A DNA stretch of 35,659 nt from Alphaproteobacteria bacterium (GTDB taxonomy: Bacteria; Pseudomonadota; Alphaproteobacteria; UBA9219). This document shows, piece by piece, positions 7,020 to 15,099 of the stretch; position 1 is the first letter of the stretch, and every line of letters begins with the position of its first letter. The stretch is from contig JAQUHK010000007.1 of NCBI GenBank assembly GCA_028683655.1, forward strand, positions 1 through 35,659. Direction: 5' to 3'. The notes beneath the pieces were generated by a model that saw only the letters and a program-made list of their open reading frames with translations, did not search any database and was not told where the DNA came from. A program made the translations under genes and the position numbers.

Positions 7020-10000
7020 ATGTTCCTTTCATCTTTTAAACCCGACCGTGCGGGAAAGTGCCGGATTGGCGGGGCTCCGGCGGGGCATGAGGCTCGGTTG
7101 TTGGCCGAGGCCGCTTTGCGTGCGCCGTCAAAGCTTGTTGTGCATGTCGCGCTGGACGATTTGCGGGCCGCGTTTCTGGCCGAGGCTATCGCCTTTTTCG
7201 CGCCGCATGTGGAGGTGCTGACCTTTCCGGCGTGGGATTGCTTGCCCTATGACCGGATTTCGCCGCAGGCGGATTTGTCGGGCCAGCGCGTCGCGACTCT
7301 CGCCGCGCTGAGCGTTAGCTCAAACAAGCCGCGCGTCTTGCTCACCACAGTGAACGCCGTCCTGCAACGCGTTTTGCCACCCGAAGTGGTCAAGGACACG
7401 AACCTAGACCTATCCGTCGGCGCGAGCTTTCCCATCGAGAAACTCACCCGCCTGTTGTCGGCGCGCGGCTATCACAGCGCGGGCACGGTGCGCGAAGTTG
7501 GCGAGTATGCGGTGCGTGGCGGCATTGTGGATCTTTTCCCGACTGGCTTTGACAATCCCGTTCGCCTCGATTTCTTTGGCGACGAGGTGGAGTCGATCCG
7601 CTTTTTTGATCCGCTCAGCCAAGTCTCGAGCGAAAAGCTGAACACTTTTTCTTTAGAGCCGACGAGCGAGATTTTGCTCAGCGAGCAAACCATCGCCTTG
7701 TTCCGCTCCGGCTATCGCGAATTGTTTGGCGTGTCGAGCGACAGCGACCCGCTTTATGAGGCCGTATCAGCGGGACAGAAATTTTCCGGCGTCGAGCATT
7801 GGATGCCGCTTTTTTATCCGCGGCTTGTCTCGCTTTTCGATTATGCGGCGGACGCGCCCGTCTTTTTTGATCCGAATGCAGGCGAAGCCTTGCTCTCCCG
7901 CTTTGGCCAGATAGAGGATTTCTATAAATCGCGCCTAGGGCTTTATGAAGCGGCGCGACGCGGACGGGACAAAAACGTCGTCGCTTATAAGCCCGTGCCG
8001 CCGGAGCGTTTCTTTGACTCGCCCGCTGCCTTGGATGCCCTTTTGAAAGACCGCGCCACGGCTCTGTTCTCGCCCTTTCAGGAAGAGGGCGAGTCACTGG
8101 ATGCGGGTGGTCAGCGCGGGCGCAATTTTGCCGACGCGCGGGCGCGAAGCGATGTTGATCTGTATCAGGAAATCAAAGCCTATGCCGCACAGCATCAGGC
8201 GGTGGGCAAGCGCGTTTTGATCGCGTGCTATTCAAACGGTTCTGCCGAACGGATTGCCGGATTGCTGCGCAGCCATGACGTGAACGTCCAAGTCGCTGCC
8301 AAGGATTGGGAGCAAGTGCGCAAGCTTGATGTCAAGCTGATCACGCTCGTTGTGCTGGGGCTGGAGCATGGCTTCGTCGCGCCCGATATGGTCGTGATCT
8401 CGGAGCAAGATATTCTAGGCGACCGCCTTGTTCGTCAGACTAAGAAACGCAAAGCCTCCGCGCAGTTTCAGCTTGAATTGGGCAGCCTCAATGTCGGCGA
8501 TTTCGTCGTTCATGCCGAACATGGCATAGCCCGCTATGAAGGGCTGGAGGCCATCAACGCGCTGGGGGCCCTGCATGATTGCATCCGCCTGATTTACGAT
8601 GGCGGCGACAAGCTTTTTGTGCCTGTCGAAAATCTGGATGTGCTGTCACGTTACGCCTCCGCCGATGCGGGCGCGGTGCTGGACAAACTCGGCGGCGTGG
8701 CGTGGCAAGCGCGTAAGGCGCGCGTCAAAAAACGCATTCTGGAAATCGCGGGCGACCTTATCAAAATCGCGGCAGAGCGGCAGCTTCGCCAAGCCGAAAT
8801 TATCGAGTGCGCCGAAGGCGGCTATCAGGAATTTGCCTCGCGCTTTCCCTATAACGAAACAGACGATCAGGAACAATCCATCGAAGCAGTCCTTGCCGAT
8901 TTGGCGAGTGGCAAGCCGATGGATCGCCTTGTTTGCGGTGATGTCGGTTTTGGTAAAACCGAAGTCGCGCTCCGCGCCGCTTTTGCCGTGGCCTCGGCGG
9001 GGCTTCAAGTCGCCATCGTCGCGCCCACCACGCTGCTGGCGCGGCAGCATTTTCAAAACTTCGTCCAGCGTTTCACGGGCTTTCCCATGCGTATCGCGCA
9101 GCTTTCGCGCATGGTCACGCCCAAGGAAGCCAAGCAGACCAAAGAAGAAATTCGCGACGGCAAGGTTGATATTGTCATCGGCACGCACGCGCTGCTCGGC
9201 AAGGAAATCAAGTTCCAGCGGCTCGGCCTTGTCATCATCGACGAAGAGCAACATTTCGGCGTGAAACAGAAAGAGCAACTCAAACAACTCCGCACCGATG
9301 TGCACGTTCTGACGCTCACCGCCACACCGATCCCGCGCACGTTGCAGCTCGCGCTGACGGGCGTGAGGGAACTCAGCCTCATCACCACGCCGCCCGTGGA
9401 TCGTCTGGCCGTCAGCACCTATGTCTTGCCGTTTGATCCTGTCGTGATCCGTGAGGCGTTGATGCGTGAACATTATCGCGGCGGGCAAAGCTTCTATGTC
9501 TGCCCGCGTATCGAAGATTTAGCCGCGCTGAGTGAAGAGCTGCGCGAGCTTGCGCCCGAGTTGAAACTTGTCTCTGCCCATGGCCGCATGAGCGCGGGCG
9601 AGCTGGACGACATCATGAACGCCTTCGATGGCAAGAAGTTTGACGTGCTTTTGGCGACGAATATCGTCGAGTCGGGCCTCGATATTCCCAACGCCAACAC
9701 CATCATTCTGCACCGCGCCGATATGTTTGGCCTCGCCCAGCTCTATCAGTTGCGCGGGCGCGTGGGGCGCAGCAAACAGCGCGGCTATGCCTATTTCACC
9801 TATGCGTCGAAGGCTCCGCTTTCTTCAACGGCGCAGCAACGGCTTGAGGTGATCGCAACGCTCGACCAGCTTGGCGCGGGCTTTCAGCTCGCCAGCCATG
9901 ACATGGATATTCGCGGCACCGGCAATTTGCTGGGCGAAGAGCAATCGGGCCATATCCGCGAGGTCGGCGTGGAGCTTTACCAGCAAATGCTGGAAGACGC

Positions 10001-10517
10001 GGTGGCCGAGGCCAAGGCGGGAGGCTCCGGCGCATCGGATGGCGAGGGTCAGCCCATGCTGCACGATCATTGGACGCCGCAAATCAACATCGGCCTGTCC
10101 GTTATGATCCCCGAAACCTATGTCACCGATTTGAATGTGAGGCTCAGTCTCTATCGCCGTCTGGCGGATGGACGGCAGGCGCATGAGGTCGAGGCCATCG
10201 CCGCCGAGATGCTGGACCGCTTCGGCCCGCTGCCGCAGGAGGTGGAGAACCTTCTGGAAACCATGGCGATCAAACAGCTCTGCCGCCGCTGTGGCATTGC
10301 GAAACTGGATGCGGGCCCCAAGGGCGCGGTGATCGGCTTTCATGAAGACAGGTTTGCCCGCCCCGATTTGCTGATTCAGTGGATCGCCAGCCAAGCGGGA
10401 ACCGTCAAAGTCCGCCCCGATCAGAAACTTGTTTTACTGCGCAGTTGGGACGCGCTCCCCGCCCGCCTAGCGGGCCTGAAAAAAGCCTTGGGTGAAATGG
10501 CGAATATGGTGGGGTAG
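7020..10517 (+). CDS. mfd: Transcription-repair coupling factor Mfd
   Basis: Mfd pushes stalled RNA polymerase off DNA lesions and recruits UvrA for nucleotide excision repair. From the ATG at 7020 it is 1165 aa. Domains in order: a UvrB-like N-terminal region (LTFPAWDCLPYDRISP, then RGGIVDLFPTG); a CarD-like RNA-polymerase-interacting domain (LNVGDFVVHAEHGIARYEGL); the translocase core with GDVGFGKT (Walker A, residues 640-647), IIDEEQHFGVKQKEQ (DEEQ, from 741), TATPIPRTL, NIVESGLDIPNA and QLRGRVGRS; and the C-terminal D7 domain. A GTG at 7005 is an alternative start; neither start has a strong ribosome-binding site. Length and motifs are complete, so it should be functional. Confidence 0.95.
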   Translation: MFLSSFKPDRAGKCRIGGAPAGHEARLLAEAALRAPSKLVVHVALDDLRAAFLAEAIAFFAPHVEVLTFPAWDCLPYDRISPQADLSGQRVATLAALSVSSNKPRVLLTTVNAVLQRVLPPEVVKDTNLDLSVGASFPIEKLTRLLSARGYHSAGTVREVGEYAVRGGIVDLFPTGFDNPVRLDFFGDEVESIRFFDPLSQVSSEKLNTFSLEPTSEILLSEQTIALFRSGYRELFGVSSDSDPLYEAVSAGQKFSGVEHWMPLFYPRLVSLFDYAADAPVFFDPNAGEALLSRFGQIEDFYKSRLGLYEAARRGRDKNVVAYKPVPPERFFDSPAALDALLKDRATALFSPFQEEGESLDAGGQRGRNFADARARSDVDLYQEIKAYAAQHQAVGKRVLIACYSNGSAERIAGLLRSHDVNVQVAAKDWEQVRKLDVKLITLVVLGLEHGFVAPDMVVISEQDILGDRLVRQTKKRKASAQFQLELGSLNVGDFVVHAEHGIARYEGLEAINALGALHDCIRLIYDGGDKLFVPVENLDVLSRYASADAGAVLDKLGGVAWQARKARVKKRILEIAGDLIKIAAERQLRQAEIIECAEGGYQEFASRFPYNETDDQEQSIEAVLADLASGKPMDRLVCGDVGFGKTEVALRAAFAVASAGLQVAIVAPTTLLARQHFQNFVQRFTGFPMRIAQLSRMVTPKEAKQTKEEIRDGKVDIVIGTHALLGKEIKFQRLGLVIIDEEQHFGVKQKEQLKQLRTDVHVLTLTATPIPRTLQLALTGVRELSLITTPPVDRLAVSTYVLPFDPVVIREALMREHYRGGQSFYVCPRIEDLAALSEELRELAPELKLVSAHGRMSAGELDDIMNAFDGKKFDVLLATNIVESGLDIPNANTIILHRADMFGLAQLYQLRGRVGRSKQRGYAYFTYASKAPLSSTAQQRLEVIATLDQLGAGFQLASHDMDIRGTGNLLGEEQSGHIREVGVELYQQMLEDAVAEAKAGGSGASDGEGQPMLHDHWTPQINIGLSVMIPETYVTDLNVRLSLYRRLADGRQAHEVEAIAAEMLDRFGPLPQEVENLLETMAIKQLCRRCGIAKLDAGPKGAVIGFHEDRFARPDLLIQWIASQAGTVKVRPDQKLVLLRSWDALPARLAGLKKALGEMANMVG

Positions 10518-10551
10518 GGGGAAAAGAAATCATCTTCTTACCGCGTATGGA

Positions 10552-11409
10552 TTAGGCGGCAAGGCCCATGGGCTTGATTGTGGGGGTGGCTGAAGCTGGG
10601 GTGCGCAAAACAGGGAACACAACATCAACTCCCATGCCTGTTTTGAAAAATGCCTCGAACTTATCTAAAACGCCATAGTTCTTCAGGATTGTTGCTTCCC
10701 TGTGGCTTATTTCTTCCCTCTGTGCCACAGGCAAGGTATAGAAATGCTCGCGCATCCCCTTTTCGTCGGCCAGAAAATACTTGAGCTGGCGGCTGTACTC
10801 ATTCATGGAAGCTTTTGTTTTTAGGTTGTCGGCAGCCTCTTTCAGCAGAATCAGGGCCGACATAGACGCAAACCGGAACAGCTCTTTTTCCTTGAGCTTG
10901 CCGATTTCACGGAACATTTGCGCAGGCATGCCGTTGAAAACTTCAAGATGCCGCCCCTTGAGCATGCTGACCATTTCTTTGACGCGGAAAGATGACCGAG
11001 GCCCAGCCCCACAAACCAGCATCACTGCTTCTTTAAAATCTGTCCGCGCAAATCGCGCCGAGGCAAAGTTCCAGACTTCTTGGTTGAGGGATTTTTTCTC
11101 TTTATCGCTCAAGCCATAACGCGTTGTGTAATCTTCAATAATATCCGCAAAGTCTGTCCCCATCAGGAATTTAAAGACTTCCGTATTGTCAATGCGCTTT
11201 GCTTTTAGCCTGTGTGCGACCCGACCTGCACGTTTCCATGTGGCGTTGACTTTTCTTTTCAGGCCGTAAACGGCATTTTTGATTTCATCGTCAGGGCCGG
11301 CATAAAAGAGGATGCAATGAGCCTTGCCGAAACCGCTGTTCGGAACAGCAGCATCAATCTTTGGCTTCACGTGTTTTTGGCAAATTTCACGCGCACAGCG
11401 TTTGAACAT
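10552..11409 (-). CDS. Orphan basic cytoplasmic protein, operon member
   Basis: I do not recognise this 285-aa protein. The ATG at 11407-11409 has AGG six bases upstream. It has no signal peptide or membrane segment. A strongly basic, helix-prone stretch spans about residues 51-72 (LKRKVNATWKRAGRVAHRLK), and the rest is mostly charged helices (DFADIIEDYTTRYGLSDKEK, MFREIGKLKEKELFRFA). The C-terminus is flexible and Pro/Ala/Thr-rich. The basic patch could contact nucleic acid, but that is a guess. It follows the 11447-11908 gene by 37 bp on the same strand, so the two are probably co-transcribed. It converges on mfd with 34 bp between stops. Confidence 0.6.
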   Translation of the reverse strand: MFKRCAREICQKHVKPKIDAAVPNSGFGKAHCILFYAGPDDEIKNAVYGLKRKVNATWKRAGRVAHRLKAKRIDNTEVFKFLMGTDFADIIEDYTTRYGLSDKEKKSLNQEVWNFASARFARTDFKEAVMLVCGAGPRSSFRVKEMVSMLKGRHLEVFNGMPAQMFREIGKLKEKELFRFASMSALILLKEAADNLKTKASMNEYSRQLKYFLADEKGMREHFYTLPVAQREEISHREATILKNYGVLDKFEAFFKTGMGVDVVFPVLRTPASATPTIKPMGLAA

Positions 11410-11446
11410 AAGCACCTTACACCCCAATTGTTTGACGTGTTGACGC

Positions 11447-11908
11447 TTATACGGGCTTTATGGAATGCCTGGTTGCCTTTCGAAGGCTCAAAACCAAGGC
11501 ACGGAAACGTGGATCGTCCGGCTTAATTTGATCCCTTTTTGCCCTCGGCCATCGTGGGATTTTAATGCCATCTTCTTTCACAGAATAAATGCCGCCATTG
11601 CGTATTCCGAAATCTTTCACAGTTTCTGGAATTGTGATCTTTTGTGATGCCGTCACATAGGCGGTTATAAGGCCGTTTGAATCCATTTCAGAAATCTTGA
11701 CGAAATAGCAACCATTTTGCTCCGGTTTTTCGGCACCCTTAATTTCATGCACCTCGCCTTCGACAGGATCGCGAAAATCCAATGTCTGTTGAATCATGCC
11801 CATGAAACGAGCTTCAACCAAAGCGAGGCGTCCTTTTTTCGTAACAACCAGCCTCAAGGCGGGGCGGGTGTTTGCTGTTGGGTTTCTGAGTAATACTGCT
11901 CCTAACAT
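11447..11908 (-). CDS. Orphan charged protein, operon member
   Basis: I do not recognise this 153-aa protein. The start at 11906-11908 is very well supported by a full AGGAGG upstream. It looks cytoplasmic: no signal peptide or membrane span, a basic N-terminal third (PALRLVVTKKGRLALVEARF), a possibly beta-rich middle (GCYFVKISEMDSNGLITAYV) and a basic C-terminal tail (PRWPRAKRDQIKPDDPRFRA). Its ATG overlaps the end of a small upstream reading frame (11902-12045), an arrangement typical of translational coupling, and the orphan at 10552-11409 follows. This set may form one unit, but nothing in the sequences points to a function. Confidence 0.6.
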   Translation of the reverse strand: MLGAVLLRNPTANTRPALRLVVTKKGRLALVEARFMGMIQQTLDFRDPVEGEVHEIKGAEKPEQNGCYFVKISEMDSNGLITAYVTASQKITIPETVKDFGIRNGGIYSVKEDGIKIPRWPRAKRDQIKPDDPRFRALVLSLRKATRHSIKPV

Positions 11909-12045
11909 AGCTTCCTCCTATGGATTCTCAAAATGGTTTCATCTTTTGTTAACCAAGGGCTTATCTGCCCGTTTTGCATCAGTATGCTCGCATTATACAG
12001 GCTGCCCATGAAAGTAATGAGTAAAAACAGTGGTTTATAAAGCAT
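11902..12045 (-). CDS. Possible small hydrophobic protein (47 aa)
   Basis: This is a 47-codon frame starting at the ATG at 12043-12045, with GAGG about seven bases upstream. Its N-terminus (MLYKPLFLLITFMGSLYNAS) could be a signal peptide or single membrane anchor. The C-terminus is basic. Its stop (11902-11904) lies just past the next gene's ATG, within ATGTTAG, so translation could be coupled. It might be a real small membrane protein, a leader peptide, or a chance frame containing the next gene's ribosome-binding site. A longer in-frame ATG at 12100-12102 lacks a ribosome-binding site. Confidence 0.35.
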   Translation of the reverse strand: MLYKPLFLLITFMGSLYNASILMQNGQISPWLTKDETILRIHRRKLC

Positions 12046-12206
12046 TAAGCTGCCTCTTATGGGGAGTTTAATACCGATTTTTGGTAGTCCAAGATAAAAC
12101 ATTCGTTTTTTCTATCCCGTTCTCCACAAATGCCATGACATTTTTAGTTTGTGTTGGATCCGCTGTACTATGCTAGAAACCTCCCCATTCACAGGAGGGA
12201 CCCCCT

Positions 12207-12749
12207 ATGCCACAGATTAACACCGCCAATGCCAGTCTGGATACAGAGCTGTCGCGTTTGAATACCGAGCTGATTGTGCTCAGCGAGCAGTTCGATCATC
12301 TGACGGATGGTGATAAAACCACAGCCCTCAAGTTAATCGAAAAAGCGCAAGCCGAATATATCGCCCGCGAGCACGAAGTCATCAGGGCCGAAAATGAAGG
12401 CCGCACATGGTTTGGTGGCCGCAGGATGCGGTTGATCTTGAAAACCGGACTGGTTGTCATGTGGGTCAAGCAGGGGCTTTCCTTTTTCAAGCCGAGTAAC
12501 ATTTTTCCCCATCCGGGCCAGAACAATGTCCTGATGGCGCGTCAACCTGTCTTTGCGCATGTCGGGGAAGATTATACCTATTTCAAACTGGCCCATACGC
12601 CGCAGCATGTCGCCTATCTGCCGCATCTGGTCATGACCAAGGTGCCGTTCTTGCCGACACCCAAAGAGCGCCCCTATGCCGTGTTTCGGGTGCCGACGCC
12701 GGTCTTTAAGCGGTTTTTCGCCCTTTTGCCAGTCCCCGTGCCGAGATAA
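12207..12749 (+). CDS. Hypothetical protein, coiled-coil N-terminus
   Basis: This 180-aa protein is not recognised. The ATG at 12207 is preceded by AGGAGGG at good distance. Residues ~10-62 are a charged heptad-like helix, probably coiled coil (TELSRLNTELIVLSEQFDHL). Residues 76-94 form a hydrophobic segment (LILKTGLVVMWVKQGLSFF) flanked by basic residues (GGRRMR), which could be a membrane anchor or an amphipathic helix. The C-terminal half is rich in Pro, Phe and His (HTPQHVAYLPHLV, ending LLPVPVPR) without a known motif. It is alone on the plus strand ahead of the scpAB cluster. A membrane-associated role is possible but unproven. Confidence 0.6.
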   Translation: MPQINTANASLDTELSRLNTELIVLSEQFDHLTDGDKTTALKLIEKAQAEYIAREHEVIRAENEGRTWFGGRRMRLILKTGLVVMWVKQGLSFFKPSNIFPHPGQNNVLMARQPVFAHVGEDYTYFKLAHTPQHVAYLPHLVMTKVPFLPTPKERPYAVFRVPTPVFKRFFALLPVPVPR

Positions 12750-12758
12750 GGGAAAAAG

Positions 12759-12788
12759 TTGGAGGCTGTCGCCCTTACGGGCTATACT
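12759..12788 (+). promoter_or_regulatory. Candidate sigma70 promoter for the scpAB cluster
   Basis: TTGGAG (12759-12764), an 18-bp spacer and TATACT (12783-12788) lie just upstream of the gene at 12820. The predicted transcript would start near 12795 and carry the 12820 gene, scpA and scpB, which are closely spaced. Confidence 0.5.
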
Positions 12789-12819
12789 CGGGTGCGATTC
12801 GCAGTAAGGAGCCGTCGAC

Positions 12820-13158
12820 ATGACCGAAGATTATGTAAACGCCAAGATTCATGAAGCCTTGAAAGCCACCGGTGGCAACAAGCGTGACGCAGGCAAACTG
12901 CTTGTGACATGGGCTGTGCGTGATTTACCCCTTTTGCTGGGCCTGACCAAATCTTCCCTTAAAGGGATTGTCGATGACGCAATCGCCGACTTGATGAAAA
13001 CGGACAAGAAGGCCGGCCATTCGTTTGACGACGCGATTGTCTTTCCGACCGCCAAGGGCGAGAAACGCCGCCCCTCCAAGGTGCCGCCGCCCAAATCGTC
13101 GGAGCGTCAGGCCACGGTCATGCACCAGCTGGCCGCCGCCTTCAAAAAGAAGAAATAA
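12820..13158 (+). CDS. Hypothetical protein upstream of scpA, Fis-like segment
   Basis: This is a 112-aa basic protein with a clear start (AAGGAG before the ATG at 12820). Residues 8-27 (AKIHEALKATGGNKRDAGKL) resemble the first part of a Fis-type helix-turn-helix, where ALxxTGGNxxxAAxLL is the common pattern. The expected recognition helix is not obvious, because the next residues (VTWAVRDLPLLLGLTKSSL) read differently. The C-terminus is disordered and Lys/Pro-rich (KGEKRRPSKVPPPKSSER), ending in KKKK. It precedes scpA by 15 bp and is probably in the same transcript. It may be a small DNA-associated protein; I infer this only from composition and context. Confidence 0.6.
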   Translation: MTEDYVNAKIHEALKATGGNKRDAGKLLVTWAVRDLPLLLGLTKSSLKGIVDDAIADLMKTDKKAGHSFDDAIVFPTAKGEKRRPSKVPPPKSSERQATVMHQLAAAFKKKK

Positions 13159-13173
13159 GGGCCGGACAGCCCG

Positions 13174-14016
13174 ATGACGGAGACCCCGACCGAAATGACC
13201 GATCAGGCTGTAGAGTCAGCCGTGCCGATGCGGCCGCACGCGGACGACTTGGTCGTTGCGCTGGAAGGGTATGACGGGCCGATTGACCTCCTGCTTAATC
13301 TGGCGCGGGAGCAAAAGGTCGATCTCGCCACCATCTCGATCCTCGCACTGGCCGAGCAGTATTTGAACTATATCAACAATGCCCGCCACCTGCGGCTAGA
13401 GATTGCAGCCGATTATCTGGTGATGGCGGCATGGCTCGCGTTCCTGAAGTCGCGCCTCCTTTTGCCAGAGCCGCCGCAAGATGAGCCCAACGCCGCCGAG
13501 ATGGCCGAGGCTTTGAAGTTCCAGCTGATGCGCCTTGAAGCCATGCAAAAGGCGGCGGCGCAGCTTTACGAGCTGCCGCAACTGGGGTGTGATTTTTTCC
13601 TGCGCGGGTGCCCCGAAAAGCGGCCTGTCGAGGAAAAGCCGGTTTACTTTTTGCCGATCTATGATTTGCTCTCCGCGCTGGGCGCACCGCAACGCCGCCG
13701 CAAACCCGACAGCTATGACATCAAGCCCACCAAACTCTACAGCATGGAGGAGAGCTTGCTTCGCCTGCGCCGGATGCTGGGCGGCGGGGCCGAGTGGGAT
13801 AATCTGTTCGCCTATCTGCCCAATATGAAGGGGCATGAGGGGCTACAGGCACGCTCCGCCATCGCCTCCACCTTCGCCGCGATGCTAGAGCTTGTGAAAG
13901 CGGGCGAGCTTGAAATCCGCCAGAGCCAGACTTTTTCGACCATTTATTTGCGTGGCCGCACCGATAAGGACGAGCCCGCACCGCGCCAACCCGTAGAGGA
14001 CACGCATAATGAGTGA
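13174..14016 (+). CDS. scpA: Segregation and condensation protein ScpA
   Basis: ScpA is the kleisin subunit that bridges the SMC heads and, with ScpB, forms bacterial condensin for chromosome segregation. The 280-aa protein has the family N-terminus (LEGYDGPIDLLLNLAREQKVDL, then ISILALAEQYLNYI, and AADYLVMAAWLAFLKSRLLLP). The C-terminal winged-helix part is also present (RSAIASTFAAMLELVKAGELEIRQSQTFSTIYL). The first ~25 residues before the conserved start are variable, and an ATG at 13195 is an alternative. It overlaps scpB by 8 bp, so the two are translationally coupled, as is common for these partners. Confidence 0.95.
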   Translation: MTETPTEMTDQAVESAVPMRPHADDLVVALEGYDGPIDLLLNLAREQKVDLATISILALAEQYLNYINNARHLRLEIAADYLVMAAWLAFLKSRLLLPEPPQDEPNAAEMAEALKFQLMRLEAMQKAAAQLYELPQLGCDFFLRGCPEKRPVEEKPVYFLPIYDLLSALGAPQRRRKPDSYDIKPTKLYSMEESLLRLRRMLGGGAEWDNLFAYLPNMKGHEGLQARSAIASTFAAMLELVKAGELEIRQSQTFSTIYLRGRTDKDEPAPRQPVEDTHNE

Positions 14017-14644
14017 CGCGCAAACTTCCGAAGAAATGGACACGGCTCTCCGGCTGTTAGAGGCGATCCTGTTCGCCAGCAATGAGCCTGTGTCGGCCCA
14101 GAGCTTGCAAAACCATTTGGGCGAGAGCGCAGACTTGACGGCCATGATTGAAACGCTGCAAGCGCACTATGCCCAGCGCGGGGTCAATCTGGTTGAAAAT
14201 GACGGGTACTGGAGTTTCCGCACCGCGCCAGAACTCGCGCCGCTGATGACCATCACGCGCCAGCCGCGCCGCAAGCTGCCCAAGGCGGCCTCGGAGGTTC
14301 TGGCGATTATCGCCTATCACCAGCCGGTGACGCGTGGCGAGATCGAAAGCATTCGTGGCGTCGAAACAAGCAAAGGCACGCTTGATATTCTGCTGGAGAT
14401 CGGTTGGATCAGGCCGGGCAAGCGGCGTGACACACCGGGCCGCCCCCTGACATGGAAAACGACGCCCGAGTTTCTCAGTCACTTCAATCTGGCCGCGCTT
14501 AGTGAACTTCCGGGGGTTGAGGAGCTGAAGGCCGCAGGCCTGCTCGACACCCGTCCGATCCTCGCCACCATGCCTGCCGTTGAAGATGAAGCCGCCATCG
14601 CCCGCGACGACACCGACTTCGCGAATTGGGTCGAAGAGGAGTAG
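14009..14644 (+). CDS. scpB: Segregation and condensation protein ScpB
   Basis: ScpB dimers bind the linker of ScpA in the SMC-ScpAB complex. The 211-aa protein carries the two winged-helix domains: an N-terminal RLLEAILFASNEPVSAQSL and a second domain with KLPKAASEVLAIIAYHQPVTRGEIESIRGV. It then has the GRPLTWKTTPEFLSHFNL signature. The C-terminal tail is acidic. The ATG lies inside the scpA 3' end (ATGAGTGA, where TGA stops scpA), which fixes the start by coupling. It is the last gene before a 387-bp gene-free stretch. Confidence 0.95.
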   Translation: MSDAQTSEEMDTALRLLEAILFASNEPVSAQSLQNHLGESADLTAMIETLQAHYAQRGVNLVENDGYWSFRTAPELAPLMTITRQPRRKLPKAASEVLAIIAYHQPVTRGEIESIRGVETSKGTLDILLEIGWIRPGKRRDTPGRPLTWKTTPEFLSHFNLAALSELPGVEELKAAGLLDTRPILATMPAVEDEAAIARDDTDFANWVEEE

Positions 14645-14863
14645 GGACCTCTGCCGCCCCTTCCCACGCCTTCAAATCGCCTCCCAAACCGGATTTAAGA
14701 AGAAAGGCCTAAATTGGTCCTTCTAATGCTGCTTCTGGGCCCGTAGAGGCCTCGTAGAGGGCCGGAACGAAGGTGCCAGCTATACCCCTACACGGTAGAA
14801 TAAAGACCTCTCTACGGCGATCCTGATGCATTCTAGAGCTATTTCACGTTTTGTTCTCATTTT

Positions 14864-14871
14864 ATGGTTAA
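14864..14871 (-). promoter_or_regulatory. CtrA-like half-site TTAACCAT (minus strand)
   Basis: ATGGTTAA on the plus strand is TTAACCAT on the minus strand. It is the second of three such 8-mers in this window, all of them intergenic. It lies between two convergent genes, where a promoter role is less likely. Confidence 0.2.
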
Positions 14872-14890
14872 CCCGACCCAATCCCCCACT

Positions 14891-14978
14891 TGAGTCATCC
14901 CCGCGAAAGCGGGGATTCATGACTGTCGAAGTTTTCCTTGCGTTGAAGATGGTTTCCCGCTTTCGCGGGGATGACTCA
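14891..14978. repeat. Palindromic repeat family B, copy B2
   Basis: Two perfect 23-bp inverted arms (14891-14913 and 14956-14978) begin TGAGTCATCCCCGCG and enclose a spacer of about 42 bp. The arms share the CCCGCGAAAGCGGG core with copy B1; the spacers differ. It lies downstream of scpB and could form a strong cruciform or RNA hairpin. Confidence 0.85.
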
Positions 14979-15031
14979 GGTAGGAGAGGAGCGTGAAGCT
15001 CGCTCACCTTTCTCTCCGAGAAAACCTTCCC

Positions 15032-15061
15032 AAAGAAAAACCCTCCCCGTTAAGGGAGGGT
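15032..15061 (-). terminator. Intrinsic terminator of degP
   Basis: On the minus strand, ACCCTCCC pairs with GGGAGGGT around a six-base loop and is followed directly by TTTTTCTTT. It lies about 40 bp past the degP stop codon. This is a canonical rho-independent terminator. Confidence 0.85.
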
Positions 15062-15099
15062 CGTTCTGTTGCCTTTAAAGGCAGGCGGCTTTTGACGGG

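Larger units (their letters stand above)
14645..15031. other. Gene-free stretch between scpB and the degP terminator
   Basis: This stretch separates the convergent scpB and degP. It holds repeat B2 (14891-14978) and an ATGGTTAA motif (14864-14871). Near 14740-14765 a short direct repeat CGTAGAGG occurs twice within a GGGCCC...GGGCC inverted pair. I see no convincing coding frame and no recognisable RNA gene. Confidence 0.5.

Noticed and set aside
8646-9488. 280-codon frame antisense to mfd (and similar ones in recG, glmS, aroG and nadE)
   Set aside because: These are shadows of real genes; none has a recognisable protein feature or start signal.
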